DNA from: Celeribacter baekdonensis B30
GTDB taxonomy: Bacteria > Pseudomonadota > Alphaproteobacteria > Rhodobacterales > Rhodobacteraceae
Length of the DNA stretch: 64,000 nt
Assembly: GCF_000299875.1 (NCBI RefSeq)
Contig: NZ_AMRK01000002.1
Location: 413,382-477,381 of the forward strand
Direction of reading: 5' to 3'
Shown: in pieces, positions 51,121 to 60,567 of the stretch
How the letters are laid out: the number at the start of each line of letters is the position of its first letter
Numbering within the stretch: the first letter of the stretch is position 1
The notes under the pieces: generated by a model
What the model was told of the DNA's origin: nothing
What the model saw: the letters and a program-made list of their open reading frames with translations, nothing else
The model's database searches: none
Translations under genes and position numbers: made by a program

Positions 51121-52026
51121 TTACTCAGCCAAGGCCAATTTAACCGCGCTCGGAGCGGTCTCGATCGAGGCGTATTCTTCTTTCGCGCCCGCCAACCATG
51201 TGGCGTAGTCTGCCTCGGACACAACCTTCACCGTGATCGGCATAAAGGCGTGATCCTTGCCACACAGCTCGGAACACTGACCAAAGAAAGTGCCGGTTTT
51301 CTCGGCTTTGAACCAAAGTTCAGCCACACGACCCGGAACCGCATCCTGTTTCACGCCAAAGGCCGGGATGGTCCAGCTGTGGATCACATCCGCGCCGGTC
51401 ACGCCCATAACGATGGTTTTGCCAACCGGGACAACAACCTGTGTATCCGTTGCCAAGAGGAACTGATCGGGGGTGTAACCCGCATCGGCCAACATCTGCT
51501 CAACCTCAGGGGTGCGCATATACTCGCCGCCCGTGGCCGGTTGACCGATCATGTAGCTATCAAAGGCAAATCCTTCGTCCACATATTCGTAGCCCCAGTA
51601 CCACTGATACCCGGTCACTTTGATGTAAATGTCGCCCTCGGGGATTTCCTGTTGCTTGAACAGAACCGGAAGCGAGAAAGCCCCGATCACCACAAGGATC
51701 AAAATCGGCACGATCGTCCAGGCCACCTCGATTTGAGTGTGATGGGTGAAGGTCGCCGGGGTTTTGTTGCTGCGCGAATTATAGCGCACGATCACCCAAA
51801 GGATCAAAAGCGCAACGAAAAGGACAATCGCACCGATAATCCAGTTCAGCATATGATCCAGACCGTGAATATCGCGCGCCAACTCGGTCGCGGCGGGCTG
51901 AAAGCCCATTTTCCCGGAAACAGGCGCACCCAAAAGCTCACCAGCATCTTGGGCAAAGGCTTGTGTCGCGCCAAGGGTTGCGAAAAAAACGGCCGCCAAG
52001 CCGGACAAAAGGGGTTTTGTGCGCAT
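51121..52026 (-). CDS. coxB: Cytochrome c oxidase subunit II
   Basis: 301 residues. Signal peptide (about 1-25), two membrane helices (about 60-80 and 103-121), the cytochrome c site QWYW (141-144) and the CuA centre H216, C251, C255, H259, M262. It carries electrons from cytochrome c. Upstream is an FNR box (52172-52185) and a short hairpin. A 157-bp gap separates it from ctaB. Confidence 0.95.
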   Translation of the reverse strand: MRTKPLLSGLAAVFFATLGATQAFAQDAGELLGAPVSGKMGFQPAATELARDIHGLDHMLNWIIGAIVLFVALLILWVIVRYNSRSNKTPATFTHHTQIEVAWTIVPILILVVIGAFSLPVLFKQQEIPEGDIYIKVTGYQWYWGYEYVDEGFAFDSYMIGQPATGGEYMRTPEVEQMLADAGYTPDQFLLATDTQVVVPVGKTIVMGVTGADVIHSWTIPAFGVKQDAVPGRVAELWFKAEKTGTFFGQCSELCGKDHAFMPITVKVVSEADYATWLAGAKEEYASIETAPSAVKLALAE

Positions 52027-52153
52027 TCTCTCTTCCCATTATTGCAGTCGAAGGCAGGGGCCTGTCGATGCCGCCCCGTTCATGCGGGTGCGTTTTCGTT
52101 TGAGTCTTTCCCATCAAAAACCATATTAGACGCGACGGGACAAGAATTCCCCG

Positions 52154-52173
52154 CCGCTTTGAGCGGTTTTTTT
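52154..52173 (+). terminator. Short hairpin with T tract upstream of tldD
   Basis: CCGCT / AGCGG with a 3-base loop and seven T. It could terminate plus-strand transcription before tldD or be an attenuator. The stem is only 5 bp. Confidence 0.4.
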
Positions 52174-52185
52174 GATCTAGATCAA
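52172..52185. promoter_or_regulatory. FNR/FnrL-type box between coxB and tldD
   Basis: TTGATCTAGATCAA is a perfect match to the TTGAT-n4-ATCAA consensus of FNR-type oxygen regulators. It is 146 bp from the coxB start and 20 bp before tldD. It probably controls coxB by oxygen. Which promoter it acts on is inference. Confidence 0.75.
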
Positions 52186-52205
52186 GTCCCAAGGGAGAAA
52201 AATCA

Positions 52206-53624
52206 ATGCCATCGAGACGTTTTGACCCATTTACAAACACACTCGACTTCGACACGTCGCTGGCGATTCTGCGCGCAGCCGTGGATGGGGCCGATGATGG
52301 CGAACTGTTCTTTGAACGGCGCACCTCCGAAGGCATCGTTTTGGACGACGGACGGATTCGCACCGCCTCCTATGATGCTTCCGAGGGATTCGGCCTGCGC
52401 GCCGTGCGCGGCGAAACCGCAGGCTACGCCCATTCCACCACAATCAGCGAAGCAGCAATCAAACGCGCCGCGGAAACCGCCCGTCTTGCGGTGGGCGATG
52501 GCGGCGGCACCTTGGCCGACGGCCCACGCGCCACGAATGTCAAACTCTACACCGACGAGAACCCGCTCGACGGCGCGGCCTTCGAGGTCAAAATCGACAC
52601 ATTGGGCGAGATTGACGCCTATCTGCGCGACCTCGACCCGCGCGTGGTGCAAGTCTCCGCCACGCTGGCCGCCTCGCATCAAGAGGTGTTCATTCTGCGC
52701 CCCGAAGGCACGCTTGTCTCCGACATCCGCCCGATGGCACGACTCAACATTTCGGTCATTGTCGATCAGGCCGGACGACGCGAAAGCGGCGCGTCGGGCG
52801 GCGGCGGGCGCTATGGCTTTGACGGTCTGTTGCAGCCCGAGCATTGGAAATCCGTCGCCCGCGAGGCCCTGCGCATTGCCACAGTCAACCTTGAGGCCGT
52901 CCCCGCCCCCGCGGGCGTCATGGACGTGGCCCTTGGCAATGGTTGGCCGGGTGTGTTGTTGCATGAAGCGGTCGGCCACGGGCTTGAGGGCGATTTCAAC
53001 CGCAAAGGCACCTCCGCCTTTGCGGGCCTGATGGGGCAACAGGTCGCCGCCAAAGGCGTCACCGTTTTGGATGATGGCACGATCCCGGATCGACGCGGGT
53101 CGATTTCGGTCGATGACGAAGGCACGCCCTCGTCCAAAACCACCCTGATCGAAGACGGCATCCTCGTCGGCTACATGCAAGACCGCCAAAACGCCCGCCT
53201 CATGAATGTCGCCCCCACCGGCAATGGCCGCCGCGAAAGCTACGCCCATGCACCGATGCCACGGATGACCAACACCTATATGCTCGGCGGCGACGCCCGA
53301 CCCGAAGAGATCGTCTCCGAGATCAAAGACGGGATTTATGCCGTGGGCTTTTCCGGCGGGCAGGTTGACATCACCAACGGCAAATTCGTGTTTAATTGCA
53401 CTGAGGCGTATCGGGTCGAAAACGGCCGCGTCGGCGCGCCGGTCAAGGGGGCGACGCTGATTGGCGATGGCGCCACCGCGATGCGCAATATCCGCGCCAT
53501 TGGCAATGACATGGCGCTCGATCCCGGTGTCGGCAATTGCGGCAAATCGGGGCAATGGGTGCCGGTGGGCGTAGGGCAGCCGACGCTTTTGATCGGCGGG
53601 CTGACCGTCGGCGGCTCGGCCTGA
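52206..53624 (+). CDS. tldD: TldD metalloprotease
   Basis: 472 residues. Together with PmbA/TldE it degrades peptides, including microcin B17 precursor and the CcdA antidote. The zinc motif HEAVGHGLEGD (HExxxH) is at about residue 253. The fold starts with the GELFFERRTSEGIVLDDGR stretch, and the C-terminal GVGNCGKSGQWVPVGVGQPTL is typical. It begins 20 bp after the FNR box. No pmbA is seen nearby. Confidence 0.92.
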   Translation: MPSRRFDPFTNTLDFDTSLAILRAAVDGADDGELFFERRTSEGIVLDDGRIRTASYDASEGFGLRAVRGETAGYAHSTTISEAAIKRAAETARLAVGDGGGTLADGPRATNVKLYTDENPLDGAAFEVKIDTLGEIDAYLRDLDPRVVQVSATLAASHQEVFILRPEGTLVSDIRPMARLNISVIVDQAGRRESGASGGGGRYGFDGLLQPEHWKSVAREALRIATVNLEAVPAPAGVMDVALGNGWPGVLLHEAVGHGLEGDFNRKGTSAFAGLMGQQVAAKGVTVLDDGTIPDRRGSISVDDEGTPSSKTTLIEDGILVGYMQDRQNARLMNVAPTGNGRRESYAHAPMPRMTNTYMLGGDARPEEIVSEIKDGIYAVGFSGGQVDITNGKFVFNCTEAYRVENGRVGAPVKGATLIGDGATAMRNIRAIGNDMALDPGVGNCGKSGQWVPVGVGQPTLLIGGLTVGGSA

Positions 53625-53666
53625 TCCACGCAGTTCGGCACCGGATCACGTTAACCATTATGAACA

Positions 53667-53690
53667 GGGCGGCCGAAGAGGTCGCCCTTT
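53667..53690 (+). terminator. Terminator after tldD
   Basis: GGGCGGCC / GGTCGCCC with loop GAAGA (one G-T pair) followed by TTTT. About 40 bp after the stop. Confidence 0.75.
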
Positions 53691-53828
53691 TGCATAAGTG
53701 AAGCGCGTGTTGCGAGCGGTATGGTAAAAAAATTCAAGACCATTGCACTAAAATGCAATCTTTCTTGGTTTTGGTAACGCCTCATTAACCAATTTGCGGC
53801 AATGTGAAAGGGCAAGAGACGGAGAGAG

Positions 53829-54992
53829 TTGATCTTGGAGTTCATCCCTTCCCACCACCCCCTCACCCCACCCCACACCGTGGAAGATCGGGTCGATTGG
53901 CTCCGCCTCTTGCGCTCACGCCGCGTTGGCATCAGCACCTTTTATCGGATGCTTGAGGAACACGGCGATGCGGCTACCGCCCTTGAGGCCCTCCCTGAAA
54001 TCGCCAAACAAGCCGGTGTATCCGATTATCAAACCTGTCCGCGTGGTGTCGTTGAGGCCGAATTGAAAGCCGGTCGTAAACACGGCGCGCGTTTGATCAC
54101 CCGCGCCGATCCCGACTATCCTGCCCTTCTTGCCCTGATTGACGATGCCCCGCCCGCGCTTTGGGTCAAAGGCGACCTGTCGCTGTTTGAACGTCCTTCC
54201 TTGGCGCTGGTCGGCGCCCGCAATGCCTCGTCTTTGGGGGTGCGTTTCGCCCGTACTCTGGCGCGTGAATTGGGCGAGGAAGGTTTTGCCATCACCTCCG
54301 GTCTGGCCCGCGGCATTGACGCGGCGGCGCATGAGGCGGCGCTTGCGAGCGGCACAATCGCCGTTTTGGCCGGTGGCCTGGATGTGATTTACCCCGCCGA
54401 GAACGCCGATCTTTACCATAAAATCGCCGAGACCGGGCTTTTGATCTCGGAACAGCCTTTTGGCATGAAACCCTTTGCCCGGCATTTCCCAATGCGCAAT
54501 CGCATCGTCTCTGGCCTGTCTCATGCCACCGTGGTGATTGAGGCGGCGGCGCGCTCGGGGTCGCTGCTGACGGCAGGCAATGCTCTGGATCAGGGGCGAG
54601 AGGTCATGGCCGTGCCGGGGCATCCGTTTGATGCCCGCACATCAGGCTGCAACATGTTGATCCGCGATGGCGCCACTTTGGTGCGCGGGGCGCGCGATGT
54701 GATCGACACGCTGGCCGCCGCTTCGCCCTTGGCTCAAACCGTGCAACACACGCCCGCGACCGCCATTCCCGTCACACCCCGACCAACGCCCAGTCCAGAC
54801 CCGCGCGCGCTCAAAGACCACGCCATACTGCATGCCGAAATCCTCGCCCGTCTCTCCGGCGCGCCCCTGCCGGAGGACGACCTGATCCGCGACATCGGTA
54901 TCCCGGCGGATCAACTCAGCTCCGAGATTCTCACTCTCGAACTCGATGGCCGCATCTTCCGCAAACCCGGCGGGCTTTTGGCGCTTGGATGA
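53829..54992 (+). CDS. dprA: DNA-processing protein DprA
   Basis: 387 residues from TTG 53829 (a second TTG at 53835 has better spacing from GGAG). It loads RecA on incoming single-stranded DNA. Rossmann-like domain with SGLARGIDAAAHEAAL, PENADLYHKIAETGLLISEQP and RNRIVSGLSHATVVIEAAARSGSL (about 225-250), then a C-terminal winged helix (about 325-387). Alphaproteobacterial dprA usually precedes topA, as here. Confidence 0.9.
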   Translation: MILEFIPSHHPLTPPHTVEDRVDWLRLLRSRRVGISTFYRMLEEHGDAATALEALPEIAKQAGVSDYQTCPRGVVEAELKAGRKHGARLITRADPDYPALLALIDDAPPALWVKGDLSLFERPSLALVGARNASSLGVRFARTLARELGEEGFAITSGLARGIDAAAHEAALASGTIAVLAGGLDVIYPAENADLYHKIAETGLLISEQPFGMKPFARHFPMRNRIVSGLSHATVVIEAAARSGSLLTAGNALDQGREVMAVPGHPFDARTSGCNMLIRDGATLVRGARDVIDTLAAASPLAQTVQHTPATAIPVTPRPTPSPDPRALKDHAILHAEILARLSGAPLPEDDLIRDIGIPADQLSSEILTLELDGRIFRKPGGLLALG

Positions 54993-55233
54993 CCCCTCAT
55001 TCCGCTCCCATTTCCCCTGTCACACGCCTTGTCACAAAAAATTCCCAAAGCCGTTGATCCACGGGTTTTTGTCCCGATACCTTTAGGTATCGCGCGGTCA
55101 TCATGCCGCATGACGGGCAGAACAGGCTTGCTTTGGCGCAAAAAAACCGTAGATGCCACATTGACAATCAGTCGTTGCAGACCCCATTTTCCGCCGCCAT
55201 AAGGCCAAGAAATCATAACCCGAAGGACAGTCC

Positions 55234-57891
55234 ATGCCAGTTGTTGTTGTTGAATCCCCGGCCAAGGCGAAAACAATCAACAAATATCTCGGCAGCAATT
55301 ACACCGTCCTCGCCTCTTATGGCCACGTCCGCGACCTCCCCGCCAAAGACGGATCTGTCGACACCGACAATGACTTCGACATGACCTGGGAGATCGGCGC
55401 GGACAGTCGCAAACACGTCAAAGCCATCGCCGATGCGCTCAAAAACGACGACGAACTGATCCTCGCAACCGACCCTGATCGCGAAGGCGAAGCGATTTCG
55501 TGGCACCTGCAAGAGGCGCTGACCAAACGCAAGGCGATCAAAAAATCCACCGCCGTGTCGCGCGTGACCTTCAACGCCATCACCAAAGCCGCCATCCTGG
55601 AAGCGATGAAACACCCGCGCCAAGTCGATGTGCCGCTGGTCGATGCCTATCTGGCGCGCCGCGCGTTGGATTACCTTGTCGGCTTCAACCTGTCCCCGGT
55701 GCTCTGGCGCAAACTGCCCGGCGCGCGGTCGGCAGGCCGGGTGCAATCGGTGTGTCTGCGCCTGATCGTCGAACGTGAAATCGAAATCGAGGCTTTCAAT
55801 CCGCAAGAGTACTGGACCGTCAAGGCCCTCTTGGAGACCCCGCGCGGGCAATCTTTTGAAGCGCGCCTGACCCAGCTTTCGGGCAAGAAACTCGACAAAT
55901 TCGACCTCAAAGATCGCCTCACCGCCGAAATGGCCGTCCAAGCGGTCAGCTCGCGCGCGCTCAAAGTCGCCTCGGTCGAGGCCAAACCCGGTTCGCGCAA
56001 CCCCTCTGCGCCGTTCATGACCTCGACCCTGCAACAGGAAGCGTCGCGCAAATTCGGCATGGGCGCGCGCCAAGCCATGAACGCCGCGCAACGCCTCTAT
56101 GAGGCAGGCCTCATCACCTATATGCGGACCGACGGCATCGACATGGCCCCCGAAGCGGTGACGCAGGCGCGCGACGCGATCAAAGCCCGCTATGGCGACC
56201 GCTATGTGCCCGCCAATCCGCGGATTTATAAAAACAAAGCCAAAAATGCCCAAGAGGCGCACGAATGTATCCGCCCAACCGATATGTTTGTGTCCCCCGA
56301 TGAGGCGAAACTGACGGATGCGGATCAACGCAAACTTTATGACCTGATCTGGAAACGCACCATTGCCTCGCAAATGGAGGCGGCGCGCCTTGAACGGACC
56401 ACCGTGGACATCACCTCCGATGACCACGAAGTCGTGCTGCGCGCTACGGGCCAAGTTATTGTGTTTGATGGGTTTATGGCGGTTTACACCGAGGGCCGCG
56501 ATGATGTGGACGAGGATGACGAAGGGCGCCTGCCGCAGATCATGGACGGCGAAGCGTTGAAACGTGTCGCCGGTGGGCTCAAAGCGCAAGCCGCTGAAAA
56601 AGAGGCGATTTTGGCCGGTGATGACGCTATTTTGGGCCTGCAACACCACACCAACCCGCCGCCGCGCTACACCGAAGCGACTTTGGTCAAACGGATGGAA
56701 GAGCTGGGCATTGGCCGCCCCTCGACCTACGCCTCCGTGCTGACCACAATTGTGGATCGCGAATATGTGCGCAAAGAACAAAACCGCCTGATCCCCGAAG
56801 ACAAAGGCCGGATCGTCACGATCTTTTTGATGAATTTCTTCCGCAAATATGTCGGCTATGAATTCACCGCCAATCTCGAAGAAGAACTCGACGAAATCTC
56901 GGCGGGCGATCTCGATTACAAAGAGGTTTTGGCAAAATTCTGGCGCGATTTCTCGGCGGCGATTGGCGAGACCTCCGAGCTGCGGATTTCCGAAGTGCTC
57001 GATAAATTGGACGCCGCCCTCGCGCCACAGCTTTACCCGCCGCGCGCAGACGGCAGCGACCCGCGCGTCTGTCCGCTCTGTGGCCAAGGCAGCTTGCACC
57101 TGAAAACCTCGCGCTCGGGTGGCTTTGTCGGCTGTTCGAACTACCCCGAATGCCGCTACACCCGCCCGATCAGTGGCGATGCCGCCGAAGCGGGCGACCG
57201 GATTTTGGGCGAGGACGAAGATGGCAACGAAATCTCCCTGCGTTCAGGTCGCTATGGCCCCTATGTGCAGCGCGGCGAGGTTTCGGAGGAAAATAAGAAA
57301 CCCAAACGCGCGTCTTTGCCGAAAGGCTGGGACGCGGAGGCGATGGACCTTGAAAAGGCGCTCACGCTTTTGAGCCTGCCGCGCCGGATCGGGGAACATC
57401 CGGAAGGCGGCGTGATTTCCGCCAATTTCGGGCGTTTTGGCCCCTATCTGATGCACAAACTGCCGGGCGACGAAAAGCCGGTTTACGCCAATCTCAAAGA
57501 CCCGAACGATGTGTTTGAATGCGGCATGAACCGCGCGGTTGAATTGATCACCGACAAGCGCAACAACCCGGGGCGCGGTCGATCTTCTGCGGCCAAGCCG
57601 TTGAAAGAATTAGGAGAACATCCCGATGGCGGCGGCGCAATCAGCGTCATGGAAGGCCGTTATGGCCCCTATGTGAAATGGGAAAAGGTCAACGCGACCT
57701 TGCCAAAGGACATCACGCCAGAAGACCTGACGATGGACCAAGCGGTGGCATTGATCACGGAAAAAGCGGCCAAGGGCGGCAAAAAGAAAGCCCCGGCGAA
57801 AAAGGCAGCCGCGAAAAAACCGGCGGCCAAGAAAACCGCCGCGAAAAAGCCCGCAGCCAAAAAACCAGCGGCCAAGGCTCCAGACGCGTAA
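55234..57891 (+). CDS. topA: DNA topoisomerase I
   Basis: 885 residues. Relaxes negatively supercoiled DNA. TOPRIM motifs VVVESPAKAKTINKYLG (3-19) and ATDPDREGEAISWHL (about 75-89). The catalytic Tyr is Y296 in YMRTDGID. A zinc-finger-like region has CPLCGQ and GCSNYPECRYTRP. Several repeated GRYGPYV pieces follow. The C-terminus is a Lys/Ala-rich tail (about 846-885) of AAKKPAAKK repeats, presumably contacting DNA. The stop is followed by a strong terminator. Confidence 0.95.
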   Translation: MPVVVVESPAKAKTINKYLGSNYTVLASYGHVRDLPAKDGSVDTDNDFDMTWEIGADSRKHVKAIADALKNDDELILATDPDREGEAISWHLQEALTKRKAIKKSTAVSRVTFNAITKAAILEAMKHPRQVDVPLVDAYLARRALDYLVGFNLSPVLWRKLPGARSAGRVQSVCLRLIVEREIEIEAFNPQEYWTVKALLETPRGQSFEARLTQLSGKKLDKFDLKDRLTAEMAVQAVSSRALKVASVEAKPGSRNPSAPFMTSTLQQEASRKFGMGARQAMNAAQRLYEAGLITYMRTDGIDMAPEAVTQARDAIKARYGDRYVPANPRIYKNKAKNAQEAHECIRPTDMFVSPDEAKLTDADQRKLYDLIWKRTIASQMEAARLERTTVDITSDDHEVVLRATGQVIVFDGFMAVYTEGRDDVDEDDEGRLPQIMDGEALKRVAGGLKAQAAEKEAILAGDDAILGLQHHTNPPPRYTEATLVKRMEELGIGRPSTYASVLTTIVDREYVRKEQNRLIPEDKGRIVTIFLMNFFRKYVGYEFTANLEEELDEISAGDLDYKEVLAKFWRDFSAAIGETSELRISEVLDKLDAALAPQLYPPRADGSDPRVCPLCGQGSLHLKTSRSGGFVGCSNYPECRYTRPISGDAAEAGDRILGEDEDGNEISLRSGRYGPYVQRGEVSEENKKPKRASLPKGWDAEAMDLEKALTLLSLPRRIGEHPEGGVISANFGRFGPYLMHKLPGDEKPVYANLKDPNDVFECGMNRAVELITDKRNNPGRGRSSAAKPLKELGEHPDGGGAISVMEGRYGPYVKWEKVNATLPKDITPEDLTMDQAVALITEKAAKGGKKKAPAKKAAAKKPAAKKTAAKKPAAKKPAAKAPDA

Positions 57892-57929
57892 ACCGGGCAA
57901 AACGCCACCCAGCCCAGACCCCATCTGCC

Positions 57930-57955
57930 AAAGGGCCCCTCACCGGGCCCTTTTT
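57930..57955 (+). terminator. Terminator after topA
   Basis: AAAGGGCCC / GGGCCCTTT with loop CTCACC and a run of T. Perfect 9-bp stem. Confidence 0.9.
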
Positions 57956-58044
57956 GCTGCACCATTTTGTTGCAGTGCGGCATCCTCCATTGACAGCCCG
58001 CATCGTATTCATTCCAATTGCGCCGAACAAAACGGGAGAGAGTA

Positions 58045-58749
58045 ATGAAGAAAGTATACGGCTCCGCCACAGAGGCCTTAGAGGGGCTTTTACATGACGG
58101 GATGTTGATCGCAGCCGGGGGGTTTGGGTTGTGTGGGATACCTGAGTTGTTGATCGACGCGCTGGTGGAAAGCGGCGTCAAGGACCTGACGATTGCCTCC
58201 AACAACGCGGGTGTCGATGGCTTTGGCCTTGGCAAGCTGTTGGAGACGCGCCAGATCAAGAAAATGATGTCGTCTTATGTGGGTGAAAACGCCGAATTCA
58301 TGCGGCAATACCTGTCTGGCGAGTTGGAGCTTGAGTTCAATCCGCAGGGCACTTTGGCCGAACGCATGCGCGCCGGAGGTGCTGGAATCCCAGGATTTTA
58401 CACCAAAACGGGTGTGGGCACGGTGATCGCCGAGGGCAAAGAGCACAAGGATTTCAACGGCGAGACCTATATTTTGGAAGAGGGTATTTTTGCCGATATT
58501 TCCATCGTGAAAGCCTGGAAAGCCGACGAGACTGGCAACGCGATTTTCCGCAAAACCGCCCGCAATTTCAACCCACCCGCCGCAATGTGTGGCAAGGTCT
58601 GCATCATGGAGGTCGAAGAGATCGTGCCAACGGGAAGCCTCGACCCCGATTGCATCCACATGCCCGGCGTCTATGTCCACCGCCTGATTCAGGGCAACCA
58701 CGAAAAGCGGATTGAACAGCGCACGGTGCGCAAGCGTGAGGAGGCCTAA
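58045..58749 (+). CDS. 3-oxoacid CoA-transferase subunit A (SCOT alpha)
   Basis: 234 residues. CoA-transferase family I alpha subunit: [15 protein letters not shown] (about 26-40) and [19 protein letters not shown] (about 108-126). Together with the next gene it transfers CoA from succinyl-CoA to acetoacetate. The ATG at 58045 has GGGAGAG upstream. It starts after the topA terminator. Confidence 0.9.
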   Translation: MKKVYGSATEALEGLLHDGMLIAAGGFGLCGIPELLIDALVESGVKDLTIASNNAGVDGFGLGKLLETRQIKKMMSSYVGENAEFMRQYLSGELELEFNPQGTLAERMRAGGAGIPGFYTKTGVGTVIAEGKEHKDFNGETYILEEGIFADISIVKAWKADETGNAIFRKTARNFNPPAAMCGKVCIMEVEEIVPTGSLDPDCIHMPGVYVHRLIQGNHEKRIEQRTVRKREEA

Positions 58750-58752
58750 GCC

Positions 58753-59379
58753 ATGTGGGATCGCAATCAAATGGCGGCGCGCGCCGCATTGGAACTCGAA
58801 GACGGCACCTATGTGAACCTTGGCATCGGCATCCCGACCCTGGTCCCCAATTTCATCCCCGAAGGCGTCAACGTGACACTTCAGTCTGAAAACGGCATGT
58901 TGGGCATGGGCCCCTTCCCCTATGAGGGCGAAGAGGACGCGGACCTGATCAACGCCGGAAAACAGACCATCACCGAACTGCCCAACACCGCCTATTTCGA
59001 CAGCTCGTTCAGCTTTGGTATGATCCGTGGCGGCAAGATCGCGATGGCGATCCTCGGCGCGATGGAGGTCGATGAAAAGGGCGATTTGGCGAATTGGATG
59101 ATCCCCGGCAAGCTGGTCAAAGGCATGGGCGGCGCGATGGATTTGGTCGCGGGTGTAGGCCGGGTTGTGGTGGTGATGGACCACACCAACAAACATGGTG
59201 AGAGCAAGTTGCTCAAGGAATGCACCTTGCCGCTGACCGGTCTTGGCGTGGTCGACCGGGTGATCACCAACCTAGGCGTGTTGGACGTGGTTGAGGGCGG
59301 TTTGAAAATCGTCGAATGCGCAGACGGTGTGACCGAGGCCGAGCTGCGCGCCGCGACCGAAGCGACGATTGTCGACTAA
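58753..59379 (+). CDS. 3-oxoacid CoA-transferase subunit B (SCOT beta)
   Basis: 208 residues. Beta subunit with the catalytic Glu (E46) in [13 protein letters not shown], plus [13 protein letters not shown] and [16 protein letters not shown]. The start is 3 bp after subunit A. The pair enables acetoacetate use (ketone bodies, PHB). A hairpin terminator follows. Confidence 0.92.
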   Translation: MWDRNQMAARAALELEDGTYVNLGIGIPTLVPNFIPEGVNVTLQSENGMLGMGPFPYEGEEDADLINAGKQTITELPNTAYFDSSFSFGMIRGGKIAMAILGAMEVDEKGDLANWMIPGKLVKGMGGAMDLVAGVGRVVVVMDHTNKHGESKLLKECTLPLTGLGVVDRVITNLGVLDVVEGGLKIVECADGVTEAELRAATEATIVD

Positions 59380-59407
59380 GGCCTCTGTGAATATCTAAAT
59401 TCAAAAC

Positions 59408-59442
59408 AAAGCGCGGCGGCCCAAACGGGTGGCCGCGCTTTT
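59408..59442 (+). terminator. Terminator after CoA-transferase subunit B
   Basis: AAAGCGCGGC (59408-59417) pairs with GCCGCGCTTT (59432-59441), followed by T. Loop of 14 bases. Confidence 0.8.
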
Positions 59443-59550
59443 CACGTCGTTTTTCATGACCTTATTGTTCTAAAATAAGAAACAGCATCATATTCTTGCC
59501 CCAATTTGTCGCTAAAACATCGGGAAATCAGGCCACACACAGAGCCCAAA

Positions 59551-60567
59551 ATGTCCATGACCGCCGAGCAGCGTCCCATATCTGCCAAACCTAAGGCATC
59601 GAACATGTCCCCACGTTTGCGCGACAGCGCTCTCATGCTGGGCCTTTTGGCGTTGCTCGCGGTGGGGCTGGTCGGAGCCGTGACCGCAACGGGTTGGGAT
59701 GAGGTCCGCGCTCAAATCACCAAACTGTCGATCCCACAGGGCGCTGCGCTTTTGGCGCTCTCGTTGGTCAATTACCTGTTTCGCGGACTGCGTTGGCACC
59801 TGTTTGCCCGCCACCTCGGATTGCCGCTCTCCTTGGCCACCAACCTGCGCCATTTCTTGGGCGGGTTTGCCATGACGGTCACGCCGGGGCGGGTCGGCGA
59901 ATTGGTGCGGATGCGCTGGATCAAACGCGAAACCGGCTGGGCGTTTGAACGCACAGCACCGCTCGTCTTGGTTGATCGTGCCTCTGATTTGGCGGCGATG
60001 GCCGTGTTGATGGGCGCGGCGCTTGTGGCCTCTGGGTCGCAAATTTCGGGCGCAGTGCCCGTCGTGATCGCCGCACTTTTGGCGGCGTTTATCGCCACGC
60101 GCCCCCGGCTTTTGGCCAGCCTCGCCCAGTTTGGGCATCGCAGTACGGGCAAGGCCCCGCGCCTGTTCGCGCGCATCCGCCGTGCGGCGCGCTCGCTTGA
60201 ACCGTTCTCCAAAGGCGGCACATTGTTTGCGGGTTCGACTCTGGCTCTCTGCGGCTGGTTGGCCGAAGGGATGGCCTTTTATCTCTTGCTGCATTGGATG
60301 GGCGCCGAGGTTCATGCCGCCAGTGCCATCGCGATCTTTTTGTTTGCCACATTGGCGGGCGGGCTGACCGGCGCACCCGGCGGGCTTGGCGGAGCCGAAG
60401 CCGCGATGATCGCGCTTTTGTCCCTCGAAGGCGTGCCTTTGGCCATGTCCGTGCCCGCCACCGTCCTCATTCGCCTGACCACGCTTTGGTTCGCCATTCT
60501 CATCGGCCTTGTGGTTTTCCCTTTCGCTGAACGCCTGTCAAAGAAGGTCCAATATGGCCTGGAATAA
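59551..60567 (+). CDS. Flippase-like membrane protein (LPG synthase TM domain family)
   Basis: 338 residues, about eight or nine helices. The family region includes NYLFRGLRWHLFARHLGLPLS (about 79-99), GGFAMTVTPGRVGELVRMRWI and LTGAPGGLGGAEAAMIALL. These match the UPF0104/AglD-type transmembrane domain, linked to sugar-lipid flipping or synthesis. It overlaps the next gene by 14 bp. In this position it may flip a polyprenyl-linked pentose made by the next two enzymes. Confidence 0.8.
   Translation: MSMTAEQRPISAKPKASNMSPRLRDSALMLGLLALLAVGLVGAVTATGWDEVRAQITKLSIPQGAALLALSLVNYLFRGLRWHLFARHLGLPLSLATNLRHFLGGFAMTVTPGRVGELVRMRWIKRETGWAFERTAPLVLVDRASDLAAMAVLMGAALVASGSQISGAVPVVIAALLAAFIATRPRLLASLAQFGHRSTGKAPRLFARIRRAARSLEPFSKGGTLFAGSTLALCGWLAEGMAFYLLLHWMGAEVHAASAIAIFLFATLAGGLTGAPGGLGGAEAAMIALLSLEGVPLAMSVPATVLIRLTTLWFAILIGLVVFPFAERLSKKVQYGLE

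Noticed and set aside
55076..55091. GATACC-TTTA-GGTATC palindrome before topA
   Set aside because: Only a 6-bp stem without T tract; not strong enough to call a terminator or operator.
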